A stretch of 64,000 bases of DNA from Candidatus Lutacidiplasma silvani. Lineage in GTDB: Archaea > Thermoplasmatota > Thermoplasmata > Lutacidiplasmatales > UBA184. The stretch spans positions 16,989-80,988 of the forward strand of contig JAKIVZ010000002.1 in assembly GCA_022750295.1 (NCBI GenBank), read 5' to 3'. The position numbers and the translations under genes were made by a program. Numbering within the stretch: the first letter of the stretch is position 1; each line of letters starts with the position of its first letter. The notes below the pieces were generated by a model. It worked only from the letters and a program-made list of their open reading frames with translations. It was not told where the DNA came from and ran no database searches. Below are positions 45,788 to 52,911 of this stretch, piece by piece.

Positions 45788-45794
45788 GCTAAAG
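45788..45794 (+). promoter_or_regulatory. TATA-like element of mdh
   Basis: GCTAAAG is centred about 41 nt upstream of the mdh ATG in the 45593-45831 divergent gap; nothing else stands out in that gap. Confidence 0.3.
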
Positions 45795-45831
45795 ACCGCA
45801 GGCCGCTCGCCGGTCCCCGTAGGTCCGGACA

Positions 45832-46779
45832 ATGTCGGGAGTTCGCAAGATCACGGTGCTCGGGGCGGGGAACGTCGGCGGCACGCTCGCCCAGCGGCTC
45901 GCCGAGCTCGACGTGGCGGACGAGGTCGTCCTGATCGACATCGTCGATGGCCTTCCCCAGGGGAAGGCGCTCGACATCCAGGAATCGGCCCCGATCCTCG
46001 GATTCTCCACCCGGATCACGGGCTCGACGTCCCTCGAGGCGATCGCCGGCTCCGACATCGTCGTGGAGACCGCGGGGCTCGCCCGGAAGCCTGGCATGAG
46101 CCGATCCGACCTCCTGACGAAGAACGCCGACATCCTCCGCGACCACGCGCTCGCGGTCAAGGCCCACGCGCCGGAAGCGACCGTGATCGTGGTGACGAAC
46201 CCGGTCGACGTGATGACCTACTGGTTCCGCAAGGTCTCGGGACTACCGGCCGCGCGAGTCTTCGGCGAGTCGGGCACGCTCGACACGGCCCGGTTCCGCT
46301 GGTTCGTCGCCGAGGCGCTCCACGTGGCCCCCCGGGATGTCACCGGATTCGTGCTCGGCACCCACGGGGACACGATGGTCCCGGTCCTCTCGCATACGAA
46401 CGTCTCGGGCGTCCCGCTCACCACGCTCCTCCCGGCGCCCCAGCTCGAGGCGATCGTCGCCCGGACCAGGGCCGGCGGCGCCGAGATCGTGAACCTCCTG
46501 AAGATGGGGAGCGCGTTCTACGCCCCCTCGGCGGCCCAGGCCGAGATGGTCGCCGCGGTCGCCCGGAACGAGCATCGCGTGGTCGGCGTCACCGCCCACC
46601 TCGCGGGCGAGTACGGCCTCCATGACGTTTGCCTCGGCGTCCCGGTCGTCCTCGGGCGGGCCGGGGTCGAGAAGGTCGTCCAAGTGACGCTCACCCCCTC
46701 CGAGCGACAGGCGTTCGAGGCGAGCGCGGCGGCGGTCCAGGCCGACCTGGCCGTCCTCCCGACGCTGGCGAAGGCGTAA
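45832..46779 (+). CDS. mdh: Malate dehydrogenase (LDH-like type)
   Basis: A 315-aa NAD-dependent dehydrogenase. The coenzyme loop is ITVLGAGNVGGTLAQ (near residue 8), followed by DIVDGLPQGKALDI. The mobile loop ETAGLARKPGMSRSDLL has Arg in the place that favours malate/oxaloacetate over lactate. The catalytic pair is seen in VTNPVDVMTYW and VLGTHGDTMVPV. Its reaction links the citric acid cycle with NADH, which the nearby transhydrogenase could use. It is monocistronic with a following FixX-like gene 47 bp downstream under its own promoter. Confidence 0.94.
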   Translation: MSGVRKITVLGAGNVGGTLAQRLAELDVADEVVLIDIVDGLPQGKALDIQESAPILGFSTRITGSTSLEAIAGSDIVVETAGLARKPGMSRSDLLTKNADILRDHALAVKAHAPEATVIVVTNPVDVMTYWFRKVSGLPAARVFGESGTLDTARFRWFVAEALHVAPRDVTGFVLGTHGDTMVPVLSHTNVSGVPLTTLLPAPQLEAIVARTRAGGAEIVNLLKMGSAFYAPSAAQAEMVAAVARNEHRVVGVTAHLAGEYGLHDVCLGVPVVLGRAGVEKVVQVTLTPSERQAFEASAAAVQADLAVLPTLAKA

Positions 46780-46797
46780 GCCCCCGGCTCCGAACTC

Positions 46798-46804
46798 CTC
46801 ATAC
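46798..46804 (+). promoter_or_regulatory. TATA-like element of the fixX-like gene
   Basis: CTCATAC is centred about 26 nt upstream of the ATG at 46827, fitting leaderless initiation. Confidence 0.35.
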
Positions 46805-46826
46805 CCTCGGCCGACGTTTCGTTGCC

Positions 46827-47150
46827 ATGGCCGCCGACGCCCCCGCCAGCGACCATGGCGCCCCCGTCGGGTACGTCGAGATCAAGCGGAGGCTCGCGAC
46901 GCTCCGGTACCAGACCGACTCCAGCGACCACGCCCACATCACCGTCAAGCCCGAGATCTGCGCCAAGTGCCCGCACTCGTTCTGCACCAACGTCTGCCCG
47001 GCCCAATGCTACGAGCGGATCGCCGGGAAGCTCGTCTTCCGGTACGAGGACTGCGTCGAATGCGGCGCGTGCGACATCGCGTGCGACCAGGGATCGGTCA
47101 CCTGGACGATGCCCCGCGGACCGTACGGCGTCCGGTACGCGTACGGGTAG
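46827..47150 (+). CDS. fixX: FixX-like 4Fe-4S ferredoxin
   Basis: A 107-aa ferredoxin of the FixX type that passes electrons with electron-transfer flavoprotein systems. Cysteines occur as ICAKCPHSFCTNVCPAQCY (from about 50) and CVECGACDIACDQGSV, followed by the typical PRGPYGVRYAYG end. The frame is open upstream, but the ATG at 46827 has a TATA box at leaderless distance. FixA, FixB and FixC are not in the window, so its partner must be elsewhere. Confidence 0.88.
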   Translation: MAADAPASDHGAPVGYVEIKRRLATLRYQTDSSDHAHITVKPEICAKCPHSFCTNVCPAQCYERIAGKLVFRYEDCVECGACDIACDQGSVTWTMPRGPYGVRYAYG

Positions 47151-47253
47151 TCCGGACGGTCGCGGCGACCCTCCCGCCGTTCTTCTCGAAGCGCACCTTC
47201 AAAGCCCCTGCGCCCGGTCCGTCGGCTCGGGGACCGTTACGGCATCGACCGAC

Positions 47254-49275
47254 CTGCCTCCGCAGAACGCTGCCCTCTTCCCGTACCGGCCGAGGCCGGG
47301 CCAGGACCGGATCGTCGGGGCCGTCGGCGAGCTCACCCGCCGGGGCGGCGCCCTCCTGGTCGACGCCCCGACCGGGAGCGGCAAGACGGTCGCCGCGCTC
47401 GCCCCGCTGATCGAGCACGCCGAGGCGGCCGACCACCGGATCCTCTACCTGGTCCGGACCCACGCGCAGGAGGTCCAGGTCCTCGCGGAGGTCCGGGCGA
47501 TCTCGCACCGGCTCGACCACCCGATCCTCGCGGTCGGGCTCCAGGGCCGCCAGCGGCGGTGCCTCCTCCTCGAGGGGGTCGCCGAGATGAAGGGGGCGAC
47601 CGCCGAGGAGCACGGCAAACTCTGCGCCGACCGGAAGCGGGCGACGGAGCGGTCGTTCTCGGAGGGGGCCGGGTTCGAGCCCCCGTCCGAGCTTCCCGAC
47701 GACGGCCAGGTCGACCTCACCGACCTCGACGGGTGCGCCTACTACGCCCGTGTCCTCCAATCGGACATCGAGTCGCTCAGCGAGCGGTTCAGTCAGAAGC
47801 TCCCGTCGCCGGGCGAATTCGAGGCGTTCTCCCGCGAGGAGAACCTCTGCCCGTACGAGCTCGCGAAGAAGCTCTCCGCCCGCGCGCGCATCGTCACCGC
47901 CCCGTACCCGTTCTTCTTCCATCCCCACATCCGCCGCTCGCTCCTCGGCTGGCTGGGCGTCGGCGCCGACCGGGTCGACCTTGTCGTCGACGAGGCCCAC
48001 CATCTCCCCGACCACCTTCGCGAGCTCTCGACCGTCTCCCTCCCGCAGGAGTCTGTCCGGCGGGCCCGGGCCGAGGTCGCGGAGCGGGGCGACTTCGCGC
48101 TCCCCGATGGGCCGAGCGCGAGCCGGCTCCTCGAGATCGTCAGCCAGGCGATCGACCTGCTCGTCGAGCGGTGCGGCGGCGACGACGACACGATCCTCCC
48201 GCCGAACGCGCTCGAGGACGCCCTCCTCGCCGAGATCGGCGGGACGTCCCACCGGCTCGACACGTGGCTCGGGGCGATGGTCTCGTGGGGCGAGGCGCTC
48301 CGGGACGAGCGCCGGCGCCAGCGGCGGCTGCCCCGGTCCTGGGTCCACGCCGTGGGCCTCTCGCTCCTCTCCTGGCCGCAGCTGTCCGCGCCGGAGTACG
48401 TGAAGGTCGCCGCCCGTCAGCCGCGCCGCGCCCTCGAGGCGTACGCCCTCGACGCCCGCGGGCCGGCGGAGCCGATCCGAGCGTGCCACCTCTCCGTGCA
48501 CCTCTCCGGAACCCTCGCGCCGCTCGCCGAGTACCGGGACTCGCTTGGGCTCGGCGACGAGACGCGGCTCCTCGAGGTCCCCTCGTTCTTCCCACCGGAG
48601 AACCGGCGGCTGTTCTACGACACCACGGTCACGACCCGCTTTGAGGAGCTCCGGTCCGACCCGGCCGCGGTGGGCCGGATCGCCGACCGGCTCGCCGAGG
48701 TCCTCGAAAGCCTCCCGGTCAAGACCGCGGTGTTCTTCCCGAGCTTCGATCTCCTCGACCGGGTCCTGGCCGCCGGCCTCGCGGGAGCGCTCCCGCCGAA
48801 CGCCGTCGTCGAGAGCCGGCGGGTCCCGATGGGCGACCTCTGGCGGTCGATCGAGGGGTTCAAGAAGGAACCCGGCGGCGGCGTGCTCCTCGGCGTCACC
48901 GGGGGCCGCATCGCGGAGGGGGTCGACTTCCCGGACGACGAGCTCGAGGCGGTCGTCGTGGTCGGGATTCCGTACCCGCGTCCGAGCGCGAAGCGCGAGG
49001 CGCTCCGCGCGTACCTCGACTCGACGGTCGGCCACGGGTGGGAGTACGCCGTGGAAGCCCCCGCGGAGCGGGCGATCCGCCAGGCGCTCGGCCGGATGAT
49101 CCGCTCGGAGAACGACCGGGGGATCGGGGTCATCCTCGACCGGCGCGCGTCGACGTTCGCGTCCTCGCTGCCCGGGCTCGAGCCGCTCGGCGACCTGACT
49201 GCGGTCGCCCGCGGGTTCTACGGGCGCCGGAGCCGGTGGAACCGTCCGCCGGTCGTCGTCGCCCAGAAGCCGTAA
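47254..49275 (+). CDS. XPD/Rad3-type Fe-S DNA helicase
   Basis: A superfamily 2 helicase of about 673 aa with 5'-3' polarity expected for XPD. Walker A is APTGSGKT (38-45), the four Fe-S cysteines are at about 103 (RRCLLLEG), 124 (GKLCADR), 161 (DGCAYY) and 199 (ENLCPYEL), and the DEAH box is VVDEAHH (244-250). C-terminal motifs are SGTLAPLAEYRDSLG, FFPSFDLLDRVLA, GGRIAEGVDFPDDEL and AIRQALGRMIRS. The N-terminus LFPYRPRPGQ is where the family starts. Between the fixX stop and this point there is no ATG, GTG or TTG in frame; the CTG at 47254 is the best available codon, so the start is uncertain. Confidence 0.88.
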   Translation: MPPQNAALFPYRPRPGQDRIVGAVGELTRRGGALLVDAPTGSGKTVAALAPLIEHAEAADHRILYLVRTHAQEVQVLAEVRAISHRLDHPILAVGLQGRQRRCLLLEGVAEMKGATAEEHGKLCADRKRATERSFSEGAGFEPPSELPDDGQVDLTDLDGCAYYARVLQSDIESLSERFSQKLPSPGEFEAFSREENLCPYELAKKLSARARIVTAPYPFFFHPHIRRSLLGWLGVGADRVDLVVDEAHHLPDHLRELSTVSLPQESVRRARAEVAERGDFALPDGPSASRLLEIVSQAIDLLVERCGGDDDTILPPNALEDALLAEIGGTSHRLDTWLGAMVSWGEALRDERRRQRRLPRSWVHAVGLSLLSWPQLSAPEYVKVAARQPRRALEAYALDARGPAEPIRACHLSVHLSGTLAPLAEYRDSLGLGDETRLLEVPSFFPPENRRLFYDTTVTTRFEELRSDPAAVGRIADRLAEVLESLPVKTAVFFPSFDLLDRVLAAGLAGALPPNAVVESRRVPMGDLWRSIEGFKKEPGGGVLLGVTGGRIAEGVDFPDDELEAVVVVGIPYPRPSAKREALRAYLDSTVGHGWEYAVEAPAERAIRQALGRMIRSENDRGIGVILDRRASTFASSLPGLEPLGDLTAVARGFYGRRSRWNRPPVVVAQKP

Positions 49276-49306
49276 TGAGGGTCGCGGGCCCCCGAACCGG
49301 GGCCCG

Positions 49307-50284
49307 ATGATCATCACCCGGACCCCGCTCCGCATCTCGTTCGCGGGGGGCGGCACCGACCTCCCTTCGTTCTACCGGGAGTACGGGGGCGGGGCGGTCA
49401 CGAGCGCCGCGATCGACCGGTACGTCCACGTCCTCGTGAACGAGAAGTTCGACCAGTCGATCCGGATCGCCTACTCGAAGTTGGAAGACGTCGAGAAGCT
49501 CGCCGACGTCCAGCACGGCCTCGTCCGGGAGGCGATGCGGAGGACCGGGGTCACCGACTCCCTCGAGGTCCACACGATCGCCGACATCCCCAGTGAGGGG
49601 ACCGGGCTCGGCTCGTCGTCGAGCCTCACGGTCGGGCTCCTGAACGCCCTGTACGCCTACCGGGGGGTCCTGAAGGACCCGGCCGAGCTCGCCGACGAAG
49701 CGTGCCAGATCGAGATCGAGGACCTTCACGGCACCCTCGGCAAGCAGGACCAGTACATCGCCGCCTTCGGCGGACTCCGGCACTTCGAGTTCCGCCCGGA
49801 CGACACGGTGCGGACCACGCCGATCCCGCTTTCGACGAAGGAGCGGGAAGCGTTCTCCGGCCACCTCTCCCTCTTCTACACCGGCCTCACCCGCAAAGCC
49901 GAGGGGATCCTCCAGGGCCAGGACGCCCGGACCGGGGCGAACCGGGAAACCCTGGTCGCCATGCGGGGGCTCGCGGACCGGACCCGGGACGCGTTCCTCG
50001 CCCGGAACTGGGAGGCGGTCGGCACGATCCTCGACGAGGGGTGGCAGCTCAAGCGGTCGCTCTCGACCGGGATCTCGAACGACCAGATCGACGGATTCTA
50101 CGCCCGCGCGAAGGCGGCCGGGGCGTGGGGCGGGAAGATCGCCGGCGCCGGCGGAGGGGGGTTTCTCCTCGTCGTGCACCCCGCCGAACGGCACGCTCAA
50201 ATAGCGACCGCTTTGTCGCCGATGCGACGGCTTCCGGTGCGGATCACCCCCGAGGGCTCGCGGATCCTGTTCGTCGGCCGGTGA
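49307..50284 (+). CDS. hddA: GHMP sugar kinase (heptose-7-phosphate kinase-like)
   Basis: A 325-aa GHMP kinase. It starts MIITRTPLRISFAGGGTDLP, the signature of D-glycero-D-manno-heptose 7-phosphate kinase and relatives. The ATP loop is EGTGLGSSSSLTVGLL (about 97-112), and KIAGAGGGGFLLVV is motif 3. The neighbouring phosphosugar isomerase of GmhA type supports a heptose substrate, though a fucokinase-like role cannot be excluded. It begins 31 bp after the helicase gene and is followed by gmhA after 10 bp. Confidence 0.82.
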   Translation: MIITRTPLRISFAGGGTDLPSFYREYGGGAVTSAAIDRYVHVLVNEKFDQSIRIAYSKLEDVEKLADVQHGLVREAMRRTGVTDSLEVHTIADIPSEGTGLGSSSSLTVGLLNALYAYRGVLKDPAELADEACQIEIEDLHGTLGKQDQYIAAFGGLRHFEFRPDDTVRTTPIPLSTKEREAFSGHLSLFYTGLTRKAEGILQGQDARTGANRETLVAMRGLADRTRDAFLARNWEAVGTILDEGWQLKRSLSTGISNDQIDGFYARAKAAGAWGGKIAGAGGGGFLLVVHPAERHAQIATALSPMRRLPVRITPEGSRILFVGR

Positions 50285-50294
50285 GGGGAACTCG

Positions 50295-50879
50295 ATGGAG
50301 GTGGGCCCGTACGTCCGCCGCTACGTGGAGGAGACCCACGCGGCGCTGGCCGACCCGTACCTCGCCCACGCGATCGAACAGATCGTCCCGGTCCTCCTCG
50401 CGGCCCGGTCGGCCGACCGGACGATCTTCTTCTTCGGCAACGGCGGGAGCGCCTCGACCGCCTCCCACTTCGTCGTCGACATCGGCAAGGCGACGATCCG
50501 GGGCGACCACCGTCGGTTCAAGTGCGTCGCCCTCGTCGACAACGTCGAGACGCTGACCGCGTGGGCGAACGACGCCGAGTACGCGAAGGTGTTCAGCGAA
50601 CCGCTCTCGACCCTCGCCCAGGCCGGCGACGTCGCGGTCGGGATCTCCGGGAGCGGGAACTCCCCGAACGTGCTCGAGGCGATGGACGTCGCGAAGAAGG
50701 TCGGCCTCCGGACGATCGGACTCACGGGGATCGGCGGGGGGAAGCTGAAGGGCGCGGTCGAGATCCCGGTCGTCGTTCCGTCGAACTCGATGCAGCACGT
50801 CGAGGACGTTCACCTGCTGATCTGCCACCTCCTCACGGCGTACCTCCGGGACGAAGCCCCCGCGGCCCCCGGGCGATGA
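50295..50879 (+). CDS. gmhA: Sedoheptulose-7-phosphate isomerase-like SIS protein
   Basis: A 194-aa SIS-domain protein of the GmhA type, predicted to convert sedoheptulose 7-phosphate to heptose 7-phosphate. IFFFGNGGSASTASHF, VGISGSGNSPNVLEAMDVAK and GLRTIGLTGIGGGKLKG are the phosphosugar-binding loops. MQHVEDVHLLICHLL near the end carries the conserved helix with catalytic-type His and Glu/Asp. GAGGGG precedes the ATG as a ribosome site. Its stop overlaps the next start (ATGA at 50876), so three genes form one operon. Confidence 0.86.
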   Translation: MEVGPYVRRYVEETHAALADPYLAHAIEQIVPVLLAARSADRTIFFFGNGGSASTASHFVVDIGKATIRGDHRRFKCVALVDNVETLTAWANDAEYAKVFSEPLSTLAQAGDVAVGISGSGNSPNVLEAMDVAKKVGLRTIGLTGIGGGKLKGAVEIPVVVPSNSMQHVEDVHLLICHLLTAYLRDEAPAAPGR

Positions 50880-51721
50880 TCGTCCGCGTCCGGGACTACA
50901 TGGTCCTCGAGGTCGAGCACCTCGACGAGATGACCAGCGTCGGCACCGCAATCGACCGCTTGACGCGGAGTCGCCACCACGGCCTCCCGGTCACCGACAC
51001 GTCCGGCAAGCTCGTCGGGTTCGTCAGCTCGAAGGAGCTCCTGCGGAACTCGCTCCGCCGCGCGACCCCCCTCAAGGAGATCATCCGGCCCGGGACGTAC
51101 ACCGCGACGCCGGACATGGCGCTCGACGACGTCGCCCGGATCATGTTCCGGTTCGGTCTCCGCGACCTCCCGATCACCGACGAGGACAACCGGCTCGTCG
51201 GCGTGATCTCGAACCTCGACATCGTCCGCTCTCACTTCGAGCGGGCGTCGCCGGCGAAGTCGGAGACGCTGAAGCACCTGCTCGCGGAGCGGTACGGCCT
51301 CCCGTTCTCCTCCCGCCGGGGTCTCGTCCCGCTCGCCCGGCTCGTGCCGACGCAGTGGAAGGTGTTCGAGGACGAGCTCGAAGGGCGCCGGTACGAGCTC
51401 GAGCGGGGGTTCGCCGAGCCGGTCCTCGTCGTCCAGAAGGGGGACCTCTGGATCCTCGTCGACGGCCACCACCGGGCGCTCGCCGCCCAGGAGATGGGGC
51501 TCGCCCAGCTCCAGGCGTTCATCCTCACGTGCGACAAGCCCGAGGAGTTCTCCGCGTTCGAGACCGGCCTCGAGCGGGTCGCCCGCGAGCACCACTTGAA
51601 CAGCCTCTCGGACATCGAGATCGACCGGTCCGCCCACCACCCGCTGCTCGAGGTCACGACCCAGCTCATCCGCCGCGTCGGCCCCGAGGACCCCACCGGA
51701 ACGACGGGGCCACCGGCGTGA
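50876..51721 (+). CDS. CBS-domain pair fused to a ParB-like domain
   Basis: A 281-aa protein. Two CBS domains (about 5-120) are marked by HHGLPVTDTSGKLVGFVSSK and LRDLPITDEDNRLVGVISNL. A ParB/sulfiredoxin-like domain (about 140-220) follows, with PLARLVPTQWKVFEDELEG, then ILVDGHHRALAAQEMGLAQL, the characteristic Gly-His-His-Arg motif. CBS pairs usually bind adenine nucleotides and ParB-like folds can bind DNA or act as nucleotidases or kinases. Its place after the heptose genes, with a 4-nt overlap, suggests regulation of the pathway or a catalytic step on a sugar or nucleotide; this is inference. Confidence 0.8.
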   Translation: MIVRVRDYMVLEVEHLDEMTSVGTAIDRLTRSRHHGLPVTDTSGKLVGFVSSKELLRNSLRRATPLKEIIRPGTYTATPDMALDDVARIMFRFGLRDLPITDEDNRLVGVISNLDIVRSHFERASPAKSETLKHLLAERYGLPFSSRRGLVPLARLVPTQWKVFEDELEGRRYELERGFAEPVLVVQKGDLWILVDGHHRALAAQEMGLAQLQAFILTCDKPEEFSAFETGLERVAREHHLNSLSDIEIDRSAHHPLLEVTTQLIRRVGPEDPTGTTGPPA

Positions 51722-51750
51722 AACCGCCCCCCTCGCGATTCGTACACTAG

Positions 51751-51759
51751 GGATATCAA
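51751..51759 (+). promoter_or_regulatory. TATA-like element of the cupredoxin gene
   Basis: GGATATCAA is centred about 38 nt upstream of the ATG at 51792 in the 70-bp gap after the CBS/ParB gene. Confidence 0.35.
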
Positions 51760-51791
51760 GCGATCCCCCGTCGCGCGACCGGCGCAATTCG

Positions 51792-52844
51792 ATGCCGGTC
51801 TCCCTCTCGTTCCGGACGGTGCGCTCCGGGGGAGCGCGGCGTCGGGCCCGCACCTTGCTCGTCGTCGGGGTCGTCCTCCTCGTCGCGGGCGCCCTGCTCC
51901 GAGCCACCCCGGCCCCGACGTTCGCCGCCCCCCGCACGTTCGCGACCGGCGGGGGAGGGGGCGGAACCGTGACGACCAACGCCACCGTCAACCTGACCGA
52001 CGCCCCGGCGTTCGACCCGAACTCGATCGCCACGTCGTCCGGCGCCTCGGTCGCGATCGACCTCGTCAACACCGGGACCTACACGCACACGTTCACCCTC
52101 TCCTCCGCGGCGAACCTGACGCTCAACCGGAGTTGGACGCCGACCGCCCTCGACCTGTTCTTCCACCAGCACGTCCCGTGGGTGAACGTCTCCGTGGCCC
52201 CGGGGGCGTCGGCGTGGGCGAACTTCACCGTCCCGGCGAACGCGAGCGGGACCTACGCGTTCGCGAGCGTCGTGCCGTACCAGTTCCAGGCCGGGATGGG
52301 CGGCGACTTCAACGTCACGAGCGGGGCGGCCGGCGCCGGGATCACCCTCCAGGAGCAGACGGCCGCGTCCGCGCTCGCGTTCCAACCGGCGGTCCTCCAG
52401 GCGAACACGACCGGCTACCCCCTCCACATCTCGGTCGAGGTCTCGAACCTCGGCTCGATCGGCCACACGTGGACGCTGGTCCCCCAGGCGAACGTCAACC
52501 TGACCTCGGGGAACTTCACCTCCTACTTCCAGGCCCACCCGCCGGCGGCCACCGTCAACGTCCCGACGACCCCCGGCCAGGTCGTCTGGGCGAACTTCAC
52601 GATCGCGCAGGCCGGGACGTACCAGTACCTCTGCGAGATCCCTGGCCACTTCGCGGCCGGGATGGTGGGGTACCTCTACGTCGGGGTCACGCCGCCCGCG
52701 GTCGCGCCCCCGCCGAGCACGGCGATTGTCGAACCGATCCTCCTCATCGGGGGGGGCACCCTCCTCGGGATTGGCGTCCTGCTCACCCTCTCCGCCTCCC
52801 TCGTCGGACGGTTCCCCCCGCGCGCGCCGACCGCGCACCATTGA
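51792..52844 (+). CDS. Membrane-anchored two-domain cupredoxin
   Basis: A 350-aa protein with an N-terminal signal/anchor helix (LLVVGVVLLVAGALL) and a C-terminal helix (about 312-338). Two plastocyanin-like domains lie between. The second (about 195-300) has a complete type 1 copper site: His225 in GHTW, then Cys281, His286 and Met291 in YLCEIPGHFAAGM. The first (about 65-175) aligns in the same places but has Ser159 for Cys and Gln164 for His, while keeping His99 and Met169, so it probably does not bind blue copper. It may carry electrons on the outer face of the membrane, as sulfocyanin or halocyanin do; the partner is unknown. Confidence 0.85.
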   Translation: MPVSLSFRTVRSGGARRRARTLLVVGVVLLVAGALLRATPAPTFAAPRTFATGGGGGGTVTTNATVNLTDAPAFDPNSIATSSGASVAIDLVNTGTYTHTFTLSSAANLTLNRSWTPTALDLFFHQHVPWVNVSVAPGASAWANFTVPANASGTYAFASVVPYQFQAGMGGDFNVTSGAAGAGITLQEQTAASALAFQPAVLQANTTGYPLHISVEVSNLGSIGHTWTLVPQANVNLTSGNFTSYFQAHPPAATVNVPTTPGQVVWANFTIAQAGTYQYLCEIPGHFAAGMVGYLYVGVTPPAVAPPPSTAIVEPILLIGGGTLLGIGVLLTLSASLVGRFPPRAPTAHH

Positions 52845-52911
52845 GAATCGGAACGATTATCCCCCGATTTGCATTCGAACAGCCCCGGCGGGGCCCCTCG
52901 CCGAACCCCGA

